This document shows positions 46,101 through 56,459 of a stretch of 64,000 bases of DNA, piece after piece; the first letter of the stretch is position 1; the number at the start of each line of letters is the position of its first letter. Made by a program: the position numbers and the translations under genes. Source of the DNA: Larix kaempferi (Eukaryota > Streptophyta > Pinopsida > Pinales > Pinaceae); contig BSBM01002098.1 in NCBI GenBank assembly GCA_027924585.1, positions 7,167,001-7,231,000 on the forward strand. Reading direction: 5' to 3'. The notes under the pieces were generated by a model. It saw only the letters and a program-made list of their open reading frames with translations, had not been told where the DNA came from and made no database searches.

Positions 46101-47207
46101 ATTATCTACTGGAACTGTTCCAGCTCCTACAACACTTAGAGATCTATCATCACCAACAAATATTTGTTTGGTGTTACATTCATGCATAGTAGAAAAGATG
46201 GCTTGATCCTTAGCCATATGATAAGATGCTCCAGAATCAATGAGCCATTCATTTGAAGTAGAAGAAGAAGATGCATTATAAGAATAACCAGAAGCACAAA
46301 GTGCATGTCCATGAGAGGCAGATTCTGAAGACGAATCTAGGCTGATGTGGTGCTTCTTCATTGCTGCTTCCAAGGCTGCCATCTTCTTGAAACACTTAGA
46401 TTCGTCATGATTATCTTTCCCGCAATAGTTGCAATGACGCTCAGTCTTCTTGCCTTTTGGCTTGGATCCTTTGTCATTTTTTAAAGAAGGAGCTGACTGA
46501 GAGGGTTTGGGACCCTTGTTTGACTTATTATTGCGAAAATTTTGTTTCTTGGGAGGCTTGGACTTTTCTTTCTGTTGGGACAATAAGGCTTTCCCAGATG
46601 TATCTGTATTGTTGATTATTCCAAGATGAATGAGTTTATCTTGTTCTCTAATCAAGGAATCACAAAAGGATTCAAGACTAGGCTCTTGATAGCTAGCTGC
46701 ATTCAAGGATGCTTTCATGGAGTAAAATGTAGATACAAAAACAGAATATGCAGGTCCAAGTTTGGAAAGAATATGATAAATGCACTGTTTGTCTTCCTTC
46801 TCAATCTTACATTCTGCACATAAGAGTTTAAGAGTTTTGTACTTAGATAAATAATCTTGAATGCATAAAAAGTCACTTGGATTTAAAGAAATCAACTCAT
46901 TTTCGAGTTGGTGACCTCGAATTTCATTGTGTTTACCAAACACAGATTCCAACTTGTCTCAAGCAGCATTAGGTTCATCAATTCCAGATATGTGGAATCG
47001 CAAATCAGTAGAGATTGACATCCCAATCAATCCACGAGCTTCATCACATCTATTTTCCCATTTTATTTTCTTATCATCATCAGTGGGTTCTTTTTATTTC
47101 CCTATTGTAATTCTGAAAAGTCCCCTACTTCGTAGAACATCCTCCATACGAGATTTCCATGAGAAATAGTTGGAACTGTTAAGTAGAATATCACAAGGGG
47201 CGGCCAT
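43164..47207 (-). pseudogene. Copia gag-pol with three nonsense codons
   Basis: One frame of 1348 codons from ATG 47207 to 43164, interrupted by TAA (47096-47094), TGA (46961-46959) and TAA (45833-45831). Gag with UBN2 domain and CCHC knuckle (CNYCGKDNHDESKC); protease D-S-G-A-S; gag-pre-integrase; integrase (HSD, RSDNGGEY, PQQNGVAERKN); reverse transcriptase with YVDD (LYVDDLILTG) and the usual WDLVPL start; RNase H (FTDSDW, AEAEYRA). The third RNase H acidic position, usually in a D-N-Q-S motif, is Glu (ENQSAIKLA). The 880 codons after the last stop are open. The nonsense codons prevent a full product, though recent decay is indicated by the otherwise clean frame. Confidence 0.9.
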
Positions 47208-48179
47208 ATTTGTAAATTAATGGCTATAAAAGTAGAAACCAATAGTCTGGATGTGAAGAGCTCGAAAAAATAGGCGGTTTCAAAAAAAACGGCACTGAAA
47301 ACGGACTCTGTATGATGAAGTTATGCTTGAACAAAGAAACTGTTGAAGATGTCCCCAATAGTGACGTGGCAGCTAGAGAATGTTCAGCAAAAAAAAAGAA
47401 CCCCCATCTTCCCAAGATGAACCTTTTGACAATCACTTTACAAGAAAGTTGCTTTAAGTGAACCACTTTTGTAAAATAAGTGATTTCACTTTTACAATGA
47501 TATTACTTTTAAATAGTGCAACAATAAAAAAAACTTAAGTGACTCACTTGTATTTTTTTTTTTATTATTTAAGTGAGATGCACTTTTACAATAAAGTAAC
47601 TTGAAAAGAGAAATTGCATGCACTTTTTCTTTTAAAAGTAACTTCCTAAGACTTGAACTCAAGACCTATTAAGGAATAAAGCAACTTTGAACCAAGTGAG
47701 CTAGATTAAAAGGTATGTAAAATATGGGAATGAGGAAGGGGGTTTTTTTTTTTTTTTTTTACTCTTCTTGCTCGGTTTGCGTGCTTGCCCTTTTCCATGC
47801 AAAACACACCACAAATCGAAACAAAAAAAACTTGTCCACACTTGTGGAGTTAGATCTCGTTAGCTTGCCCGGAAATTCTATGTTCTAACAGTAAAAAAAT
47901 GATAAAATATGAGTTTTTTTCTTTTAAAAACAGAAAATAAAAAAATGCGTCACTGTAACATTATACCTTCAGATCTGATGAACTACACGTTTCTGGAGCA
48001 ACCGGGAACCGTTTTCAATCAAATGAAAACTATTTCCCAATGGAAACGACGCTCCAGACGCAATGGAACACCTCCCACAGCCCAAAAATGCACAAAAATA
48101 CCAGAACTAGAAACCCTTTCGAGTTTCGGCAACAACAGTTCAAGATCTAGATCATAACCGGAAGCGGCACTTCATAAAA
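47208..48179 (-). other. Copia leader between LTR and gag
   Basis: About 970 bp with no coding sequence; unusually long for a copia leader. Holds the tRNA-like pair at 47650-47703, a T run at about 47742-47760 and short aagtgac repeats near 47460-47590, so part of it may be a later insertion. Confidence 0.5.
47650..47703 (-). other. tRNA-like A and B box pair in the copia leader
   Basis: On the minus strand TAGCTCACTTGG (47703-47692) matches the polymerase III A box and GAGTTCAAGTC (47660-47650) resembles a B box, about 30 bases apart. This is the layout of a tRNA-derived SINE head. No poly(A)/poly(T) tail or target duplication was identified; a long T run lies at about 47742-47760 on the plus strand. 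It may be a fragment. Confidence 0.4.
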
Positions 48180-48191
48180 GCTCTGATACCA
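48180..48191 (-). other. Primer binding site of the copia element
   Basis: Minus strand TGGTATCAGAGC directly adjoining the LTR; matches the initiator Met-tRNA primer type. Confidence 0.88.
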
Positions 48192-48649
48192 TGTTCGGGT
48201 ACACAGCGTACTACCAAAGGACCGAACACCAAGAGAAACCACTTCACACAAACAGATCACAGATCAACACACCGATGTTTTGACGTGGTTTAAACCCTCT
48301 TGAGGGAAACACTCCACGGCCCTAGCCAAATAGCTTCTACGGGACAATTTATTATGCAAAGAAAGAAAGTTACAAATGAGCTTCTCATAATCAATCAACT
48401 AAACAATGACCTTCCATGCTCTTTAAATAGAGATCATGGACCAATCGGGTGTTAAGCCACGGATCAAGGTTAGGTTTGATCTAAGAGAAGTCGAGCCGTC
48501 GGATCACTCTATGTCGGGAACATATCGTGACCGTCGGATTAAGTATTTACAAATGCATACTAATGCATACTAAAGAAACACACTATCCCTAACGGATATA
48601 TTACACAAGTTGATCTTAACTAACTCCTAAGTGTCTAAATATCCTAACA
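48192..48649 (-). repeat. 5' LTR of the copia element
   Basis: Same ends as the 3' LTR. A direct duplication of taatgcatac (near 48555-48575) adds ten bases relative to the other LTR. Confidence 0.92.
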
Positions 48650-48654
48650 GACTT

Positions 48655-50184
48655 ATGATGTTATTTCTATGTAAAGAATCATTATTAATTCTTAGTTTTT
48701 TTGCCTTCAGTATCGAATTTTATAGCAGCTACAGATTTTCAAAACTATTCATAGTTTCTATCTAGGACTATCAAACTTACTGTAAATTATAATTTATAAA
48801 GTATTTACATGATTTTTCACAAGGCCTTGGGGAAACAATAAGTACCTAACATTACAACACTTATAATACAAACCCTAATTACCATTACTACATTACAGAA
48901 ATAGTATTCTGATTTTCGTAACAGTAGTATATTTTATCATTCACATAGTATTCTCCAACATACTTTTCATTTGCAGAATAATAAATCTTTTTATCTAATT
49001 GCTTGTCATGGTGCAAAACCCTAAGGCTAGTATCTCATCATTCTTTCGCTTTATAAATAAACAAAACAACCAAGGATCGAAACTCTTAACATTAGCATTT
49101 TAAAGGTACAATAGAGACCTTTAGGCTCACAACCCAGCCTTACGGCTTTGTTAGAAATCGCAACCTAAAGTTATTAGAACTTCTTAGAACGCAGAGTACA
49201 CATCAAGTATGAGTTCGAAGCCACATCTTATAAGAAAAACAAAACAGTTTTTAGCATTGGTAGGGTTCGAAACCAACTCACGGTCAAAAGACATTAACTC
49301 TTTTTTTTTGTTACCAAACCTCTTCGACAAGGTTTTCATACAAAGCTTGTAGACTTTTTACAAACATACAGTAGTATTATAATATGTGATATCAACATTC
49401 GGCAATACAGCAGCTAACACAACCAAAACATGAAAACCATTTCGACGTTGGAAGTATGGAAACCAACTTTTATTGCAAATACGGGATTCAACCCATTCAT
49501 CAGCATTCTTTAAACAGTTCGTAAAACACAGACTACCGAGAGTATGCAAAACCCTACAGCTATTGACATATCAACACAACCATGCACTAACATTAACCTT
49601 GGATCTTAAATATCCACATAGTGGAACCAAAAACCATTGTTTGACGAATACACAGAACGTATTTCAAAAATACAAACATATTTATTATCACCGAGTTTGA
49701 AATTTTGTAACAAGAAAACAACAAGTAGCAGGTCGAGGATTTTTCCTCCCTGTACCTTACATATTTCCACTTGGCTCAAAAGATTTTATACCTACTGAGT
49801 TTTTAAACTCTTAAACACCAAAACAGAAGTCTCAGACAACCATTACAAACTGGCATCTTGCCAAGAACATAGTGTGAAGTACCATGAAAGGCCCATGAGG
49901 TATCGTCGAGGCTTACCAGGATTCCTGAGCCACCATCCTGAACATTTCGTTATCCTAGCAAACCAGTGACGAGAGTTACCTGACAATACAACGGCAGAGT
50001 GATTAGAGATAAATAGAATGAAAACCAGAAATTGAAAACAAGCATAAGTTTCATGAAAGCAAAACTGGGACTTACCTTCGACGAAAGAAACCTGTACTGG
50101 ACGCTCACATCTGCAACCGATGAGAGCACCAAACCCTTACCAATCACTAGTAACACAACAAAGGATTGGCTCAGCCCTGAGACT
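48655..50184. other. Unassigned region
   Basis: No open frame with a recognised motif. Several gttcgaa-type words occur (49208, 49264) without a matching A box nearby. The end of the stretch, up to 50184, joins across the solo LTR to 50784. Confidence 0.45.
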
Positions 50185-50835
50185 ACATTTGTTAGATTTT
50201 TAGCATCAATTCAATATGATATAGGATCCTATCTGAGAGAATAACATGTACAACATATCAATCACAAGAAGCAATCACAAGAGACAATAGACACACAGAG
50301 TTTCCTTGGGGAAAACCATAAAGGTGAAAAACCCCAATAACTTCCTCAGAGATAGATAGAGAAATGATACAAAACCAAAGCATAAGAGATAGTCTCCTAG
50401 CAGCAGCTTCTCCTCCTCCACAAGTGCGCCACTCTCTAATGAGTGTATAAGTGAGAAAGTGAATGATCAAATAGAGTGCCTCCCGCACTCTATTTATACA
50501 TGACTTGACTTTCCTAATAACCTTACTAGGTCGGCCTCAACTTTATCACATAATATAATGCTGACAGGGCCGACCCCACTAGGGTGGTCTAATAACCCTT
50601 TAACCCACATGACTTATACAAGGACAACCCCATCAACGTAGTCTAATAACCCATCAAGTATAAGTTATGACACTTACAATATAAATGACGACACTTCCGT
50701 ATAGAGGAATAATAACATCTCTATAGGAATACAATATACATATATGAAATACATTCCGAAGTTACAAATACATCAACAACATTATGGAGGTATTCTAAGT
50801 AACAGGTCATAGGTTCGAAACCTGGAAGAGGTGCT
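50166..50835 (+). other. SINE-like tRNA head split by a solo LTR
   Basis: With the LTR and one TSD copy removed, the sequence runs from tggctcag (A-box-like, 50167-50174) to ggttcgaaacc (B box, 50813-50823) about 50 bases apart, the layout of a tRNA-derived SINE. The B box matches the GGTTCGANNCC consensus exactly; the A box has one mismatch. The tail of the SINE was not identified. Confidence 0.4.
50190..50778 (-). mobile_element. Solo LTR, 589 bp
   Basis: TGTTAG start, ATCAACA end, flanked by perfect ACATT on both sides (50185-50189 and 50779-50783). No internal region or second LTR. The minus strand carries a TATAAATA-like promoter near 50499-50506, so the element pointed to the minus strand. 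Such a structure arises by recombination between the two LTRs of one insertion. Confidence 0.85.
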
Positions 50836-52129
50836 TCCAGGACCTGCTAACAAACCCTAAACATTCGCAGGTCGGTCGGCCTCTCCACCAAGCCACTCAC
50901 CAACACAAAATGAATGCCGAAGGAACAACCTCAACGAGACATAGTGGAAGACTAGGGTTTAGTCCAAAACCCGAGAGCATCACGAGATCAAAGATGGAGA
51001 TCTTACCATCAAGGCACATCGTATTAAGAGCATCAACCACATTTAAGGCCACATTAATTACCACTTCCACCACAGAGTCCAGCTCAATAAACTTCCAGGT
51101 TAAACCATGCACAGCTCAACCATGTTGACAGCATTCTTACGGTGTCTTCACGTGGCATTCACCACGATAGCAGCCACCGAGATTCCCACCAAGGTGGTAG
51201 ATAGGAGAGTTTAATGCTAAGACTGGATACGAATTCCTGCCAGCGTATAACCACTAAGACATTAATACCTTGTCCTTATCGGAGTTTGGCATGAAAGTTA
51301 TGGCTGCAACATAATATTACATATAATACCGTAAGTCCATAGTTTACAACCCTTTGTATTGTATCAACCAGGCATCGAACTTAGGTTTAAAGTTATCACA
51401 TGATGTTCATATTTTATATAGCCTCGTATCTTATACCATTGCATATAGTTTACATACTATAGGAAATGCATGGTACTTCACATATAGTTTACATACGATA
51501 GGAAATGCATGGTACTTTGCATATGGTTTACATACTATAGGAAATGCATGGTACTTTGCATATAGTTTATGTTTTCACAAATGCACACTTTTTAACAATA
51601 TATGTTTTGTCACAAATCCTTGTGCATATTAAAGGATCCATGTTATAAATGAATATATCAATATACAATAGCATAAGGGAGTTATTTCATTTAGTAAGAT
51701 GATGTTTATTCCTTGACCCTATAATATTGAATAAGTAATCATAACCTAGATAATACATTGAACTATTACATCGACACCTACATAGTATTGGTTAAGACCT
51801 ATGTTATGAATTATAAAGACAGCTTTCCTTAAACTGGATTTCATGAGAAGGTTCTTTTATCTCTGTATTTAATTGCAAACGTAGATCTTCAAACTATAAT
51901 TCAATTAAAACAAACCAGGACGACGTTACATGAAGTTAACTAGGATACCTGACTTGATGAAAGGAAAATAATCCTTTTTACAGTTTTATAATACAATTTC
52001 GGAATGCAGAACATTACTGTAGGATAACTTGTATTTATCACTCTTACCTGTGTTCTGCAACATCAAGATTCAAATGCTTTAGCTACATAGCTAAGTAAGC
52101 CTCAGGGTACCCCATAGGACCCTTTCATC
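50784..52129. other. Unassigned region with a short coding-like patch
   Basis: A minus-strand frame of 71 codons (51112-50897) reads as a hydrophobic helix-rich protein piece but matches no family. The rest holds the 39-bp repeat and AT-rich sequence. The last five bases (tcatc, 52125-52129) would be the left TSD of the next element. Confidence 0.4.
51442..51565. repeat. 39-bp tandem repeat, three copies and a part
   Basis: Units start catatagtttacatac at 51442, 51481, 51520 and 51559 with exact 39-bp steps; each ends in atgcatggtactt. As 39 is 13 codons, one plus-strand frame stays open through it, but the peptide is probably not meaningful. Confidence 0.9.
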
Positions 52130-52921
52130 TGTTAGGATATTCCTATACTCCATCCTAGTCCTACCATCATTTTCATTATTTGCATTTTCAGTCTTGCATG
52201 CATTTCTGCATGCATCCTAGTCATCAGTCCCAGCACCTAGCCATCAGTTAGCTAGCCCTGGGAGCTTCTCACTGATCAATTTTAGCTCTCCTAGAGCTTA
52301 GTGTGCCCTTCTTCCTTGATTTAAGGAAGCCACTCGTCCTCTCTCACCTACCACTCAATTGCACTTTAGTTAGTTGAGTTATCTTCAGTTCTTTCCTTGA
52401 TTTAAGGCTAGACTGACTCTCCAGTGACTGTATCACTCCGATGGACCTCCGATGAGACTAGACTGCCCATTCTGACTCCAGTTAGCTCCTCATGCGCCCT
52501 CCACTGAGCCTCCTTCATTTAGTTAGTGCCTCCATGTGCCAGTTACACCTACCACACTCAGTTAGACTCAGTTTGACTGATGATTGACAGTTACTTGTGC
52601 ATTGATGACTCCATTGATGATGATGAAGACTTCTAGTTGTGCTCTGATGACACTCCAGTGATCTTTTGATCTCTCCATGAAGGCTAATTCGAATTGCCAC
52701 CTTGGCATTCGAATCCTCATGCATTGTATTATTTATTTGTCCATTTGTGATTAATGAATTAGTGTGTGTGTGTGTGTGAAGTTATTTTGCTTCTATCCGA
52801 GTTCTACTGTATTATTATTCTATTGCTCATTTTACTGCATTAACCACTCTTAATCTTATTCCTAAATTCTTTCATTGTGAGGTATACATCAGCTCTTAGA
52901 TCTGCTGTGAGGATTTTCACA
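52130..52921 (+). repeat. 5' LTR of the non-autonomous element
   Basis: Starts tgttaggata, ends ttttcaca directly at the primer site; 792 bp. Contains a (GT)n run near 52761-52779 and catgcat words near 52195-52220. Confidence 0.88.
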
Positions 52922-53085
52922 TGGTATCAGAGCATGTTGAGAGTCTTGTCTATCTCCATTCCTGAGAGTTTTTTGCAGGTTATTATCAAGATTTCGAGTG
53001 CAGCAGTTGCAGCAGTTTCTGCATTTTTGCAGCAGTAGCAGTTGCAGATATTTTCTATTGTTTTTGTAGGTCTTCTACAGCTTCC

Positions 53086-54282
53086 ATGAATTTCGAAGTA
53101 ATTCCTCCTCTTTCTCTATTCAACTATGTTGAATGGAAACCAAAAATGATAGCATATTTGAAGATCCATGATCTCTTTGATTGTTGTTTTGAAAGAGAGT
53201 TTGAATCCTCTAAAGAAAAGAATGACTGGTTAAATGAAGGTGAAAGAGTCCTTGCACCCATGTTCTATGTTATGTCTCGATGCATGGAAATCCACTCCCT
53301 TGATGTTGAATCTCCAAAAGAGCTATGGGCCCACCTGGATGAAATATTTGGCAGACAGAATGAAGGGATTGGTCCAAACCCTTTCGAGAGCAAGCCCAGT
53401 GATGTATTTGCTCCCCTTGATGGTCTCTCAGATCATGAATCAGTATCAAACATATCTCATATTGAAGTTAGCCACAAAGAAGAAGAACTTGTAGATTCTA
53501 CACTCATGCTCCAAATTTCTTCTATTTCGAATTATGTGTCAGCTCACACTTTAGAAATTGTAGAGGTTCCCAAATCCTCTCTTGAAACAAAGTCTGTTGG
53601 CTTGCAACATGATCTCATGAATGTTTCAGAGGTCAAATCATCCATTGGAGGTAATGCATTCGCTCTCCTTGATCACTCACCTCTTATGTTCTACTATATG
53701 ATCATTATTTCATGCTTTCAAAAGGTTATTGAAGATGATGGCCATTGCCATTCGCTTGGGATAATTTCTCATGCATCTACTGGTTTAGATCTCACCTCAA
53801 ATGGTTCAAAGGAGATCTTAAGCAACCATGATTCAAGTCTTGGATCTGATTTGGATTCCAAGCAATCACTGATATTTGATGGTTATTTTGGGCATAATCT
53901 CACCCATGATGGTCATTGCCATCCGCTTGGGATAATTTCGCATGCATTCAATGGTTTAGATCTCACCTCAAATGGTTCAAAGGAGATCTTAAGAAACCAT
54001 TCTTCAAGTCTTGGATCTGATTTGGATTCAAAGCATTTACTATCATGTGATGGTTCTTTTGGGCATAATCTCACCTATGATGGTTCAAAGGAGAAGACAA
54101 AAGACTATCTGCACATTCATAGATTTGATCCTACCTCAGTTGATTTGAATCACAAGTTCAAGGATCATCCTCATACTTTTGGATTTGTTCTCATCACATT
54201 TGATATGAAGAGCAAGTACAAGCAAATGCTTTTTGAGCATGAACCTCTTCTTCCCAAGAAGAAGATACCTCTAGACATATGA
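53086..54282 (+). CDS. Chimeric gag-like protein of the non-autonomous element, 398 aa
   Basis: Residues 1-95 match the N-terminal part of copia gag (LSLFNYVEWKPKMIAYLK, then ESPKELWAHLDEIFGRQ). No UBN2 remainder, knuckle or protease follows. Instead there is an acidic stretch and two tandem 57-residue units (171 bp each, 53737-53907 and 53908-54078), each starting DGHCH and containing SNGSKEIL and SLGSDLDSK, then a third partial start and a basic end (LLPKKKIPLDI). I know no family for the repeat part. The frame has no stop, unlike the older copia copies nearby, so it is either young or kept. What it does is unknown; a role in RNA packaging would fit the gag-like start. Confidence 0.7.
   Translation: MNFEVIPPLSLFNYVEWKPKMIAYLKIHDLFDCCFEREFESSKEKNDWLNEGERVLAPMFYVMSRCMEIHSLDVESPKELWAHLDEIFGRQNEGIGPNPFESKPSDVFAPLDGLSDHESVSNISHIEVSHKEEELVDSTLMLQISSISNYVSAHTLEIVEVPKSSLETKSVGLQHDLMNVSEVKSSIGGNAFALLDHSPLMFYYMIIISCFQKVIEDDGHCHSLGIISHASTGLDLTSNGSKEILSNHDSSLGSDLDSKQSLIFDGYFGHNLTHDGHCHPLGIISHAFNGLDLTSNGSKEILRNHSSSLGSDLDSKHLLSCDGSFGHNLTYDGSKEKTKDYLHIHRFDPTSVDLNHKFKDHPHTFGFVLITFDMKSKYKQMLFEHEPLLPKKKIPLDI
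53737..54078 (+). repeat. 171-bp in-frame tandem duplication in the chimeric ORF
   Basis: Two copies with an exact 171-bp step; nucleotide identity is high by eye. It extends the ORF by 57 codons per unit. Confidence 0.9.
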
Positions 54283-54456
54283 CCAAGCATCACACCTACT
54301 TGAGTTTGGAGCATTTATTTTTGTGTGTGCCTTACAGTCTATTTTAAGGGGGGGTGTTTTTCCCCATTTCCTCGGTTTATTGACTGTTATTATTATTCAT
54401 TGTATTGGGTGACCTTTGGTCTCAATTACCAGGGCCCAGGATGGATTAAGGGAGGG

Positions 54457-55137
54457 TGTTAGGATATTCCTATACTCCATCCTAGTCCTACCAACATTTT
54501 CATTATTTGCATTTTCAGTCTTGCATGCATTTCTGCATGCAGCATGCATTCTACATGCATCCCAGTCATCAGTCCCAGCACCTAGCCCTTAGTTAGCTAG
54601 CCTCTGGAGCTTCTCACTGATCATTTTTATCCCTCCTAGAGCTTAGTGCGCCCTTCTTCCTTGATTTAAGGAAGCCACTCGTCCTCTCTCACCTACCACT
54701 CAGTTGCACTTCAGTTGGTTGAGTTATCTTCAGTTCTTTCCTTGATTTAAGGCTAGACTGACTCTCAACTGACTGTATCACTCCGATGAGACTAGACTAC
54801 CCATTTTGACTCCAATTAACTCCTCATGCGCCCTCCACTGATCCTCCTTCATTCAGTTAGTGCCTCCATGTGCTAGTTACACCTACCACACTCAGTTAGA
54901 CTCAGTTTAACTGATGATTGACAGTTACTTGTGCATTGATGACTCCACTGATGATGATGAAGACTTCTAGTTGTGCTCCGATGACACTCCAGTGATATTT
55001 TGATCTCTCCATGAAGGCTAATTCGAATTGCCACCTTGGCATTCAAATCCTCGTGAATTGTATTAATTATTTGTCCATTTGTGATTAATGAATTAGTGTG
55101 TGTGTGTGTGTGAAGTTATTTTGCTTCTATCCGAGTT
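54457..55137 (+). repeat. 3' LTR of the non-autonomous element, truncated
   Basis: Matches 52130-52802 with small indels (an extra gcatgcagcatgcattc block, loss of about 11 bp) and then stops at ccgagtt; the last 120 bp of the other LTR are absent. The break is where the TG...CA block at 55138 begins. Confidence 0.85.
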
Positions 55138-56459
55138 TGCCATGTCCCAAATTTGGAATTGGGTCACAATGAACTAATCACATTGGCCATATTCATTAGA
55201 GTTTGTAAAATTGATGTTAAGGGTCAAATAATTGCCAAGGAGGAAAATTACTAGTTTCCTAGGTTTGGGGTGGAAGCTTTGGGATTTGGAATAAAGGGGA
55301 TAATAAATGATGTTTGAACATTAGAATGGCATAAATATTTAATAAAGGAGATAAATAAATATATACAAGTGAAAATCAAAGTGGCATTTGATCATGAAGA
55401 CACATGGAGGAAGTGGGACCCACATATGGCTAGATTTCCCCACTACACTTGGCATCATTCTCTCACCAATTCGAATTCAAGGTGAATGGTAACATACTTG
55501 AGGGAGTCCAAAAGTTATTATTCATGGCATGACTCATCCAAGGTCGAAATATATAGGAAGAGTAACTCCCATGGAAGAGGAAGAGGCAATTTGGAGCTAG
55601 TGAGACACTTGGGCTAGATTCCCTAGCTCTGTGACAACAATGATGAAGATGCTATGACACCTATGACACAAATCAGACCTAAATGCTGACATATGACATA
55701 TATGACATGTCAGGGCTAAAAATAGACTCCAAGAGGGCTCTCAAGGGTGTTAGGGCAGCTAATATGCTTCCACATGTGATTTGGTGGAAGTGGGAGACTA
55801 GGAATTGTTGTACAAGTGGCGTTCTTTGGAATCTCTTCCCAACTTGAGTTGGCATGAGTCTCTTGGAAGGAATTCAACCCATGGATGACATTAGAAATTT
55901 ATAAATGTCAATAACAAAGAATGAAACCAGCTTTTGATCATTTGTAGAATTTGCAATTGCATTTGTGTAGAGGGAGAGCTAGTGGATGACTAGTTTCTTG
56001 CCTTAGCCAATTTCGAGGGTGAAAATTCCCATTCAAGTTGGTGTTTGGAGAGGCCACTCAGGTCTTTCATGGAGCTTTAATGGAGTTTTATTTGCAGGTA
56101 TCATCTACAGGGCAGCTTGTGGATTTGTTTAGTGCAGCACCACCTCTCAAACATTTCCAGTTTTGAAGGCATTCAAAATCAATTTGAGACCTAGAGACCA
56201 ATACTAGTCAAAGAGAAATTACTAGTAAAGTTCCCTACATTGGCCAGAATTGAAAGAGGATTTGCAGAAGTATTTTAAAGGTCCAAAAGCATCCCTGAAA
56301 CACATATTTATGTTCTAACATCATCCATATACCTTATCAGAAGATTTGGGAGCAATTGGAGCAATTTGGGGGCCTAAATCTCAAAACTAGTCAAAGGTCT
56401 AAATTGGGAAAAAAGTGAAAAATTGCCATTTTAATAAAATTCCTAACTGAGACCAACAG
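55138..56459. mobile_element. TG...CA LTR-like block without target duplication
   Basis: 1322 bp beginning tgccatgtccc and ending gaccaaca, with an internal TATA-like atatata (near 55549). Left neighbour is the truncated LTR of the element at 52130; right neighbour is a LINE interrupted inside its RT. The five bases on each side differ (gagtt, gactc). This fits a solo LTR formed by recombination between two insertions, with loss of everything between. No coding sequence seen inside. Confidence 0.6.

Larger units (their letters stand above)
42610..48649 (-). mobile_element. Full-length Ty1/copia element with broken frame
   Basis: LTRs 42610-43057 (448 bp) and 48192-48649 (458 bp), perfect GACTT duplications (42605-42609 and 48650-48654), a Met-type primer site and a purine tract. 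A single gag-pol frame (47207-43164 on the minus strand) is interrupted by three stop codons. By eye the LTRs differ at roughly 3-4 percent of positions plus a 10-bp duplication in the right one, so this insertion is clearly older than the gypsy element at 9301. Confidence 0.92.
52130..55137 (+). mobile_element. Non-autonomous LTR element with one chimeric gag-like ORF
   Basis: Left LTR 52130-52921, primer site TGGTATCAGAGC (52922-52933), a 1.5-kb interior with one intact 398-codon ORF, two purine tracts (54342-54352 and 54447-54456), right LTR 54457-55137 cut short at its 3' end. No protease, RT, RNase H or integrase. The 3' interior shares the ggtgacctttggtctca block and layout with the nested copia element at 2845, so both belong to one wider copia family (inference). 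It would depend on other elements for movement. Confidence 0.85.

Noticed and set aside
49200-49280. gttcgaa-type words as B boxes of tRNA genes or SINEs
   Set aside because: No A box at suitable distance and no cloverleaf could be drawn.
51354-51632. Plus-strand frame of 92 codons with a repeated LHTIGNAWYF motif
   Set aside because: Produced by the 39-bp repeat; no coding evidence outside it.
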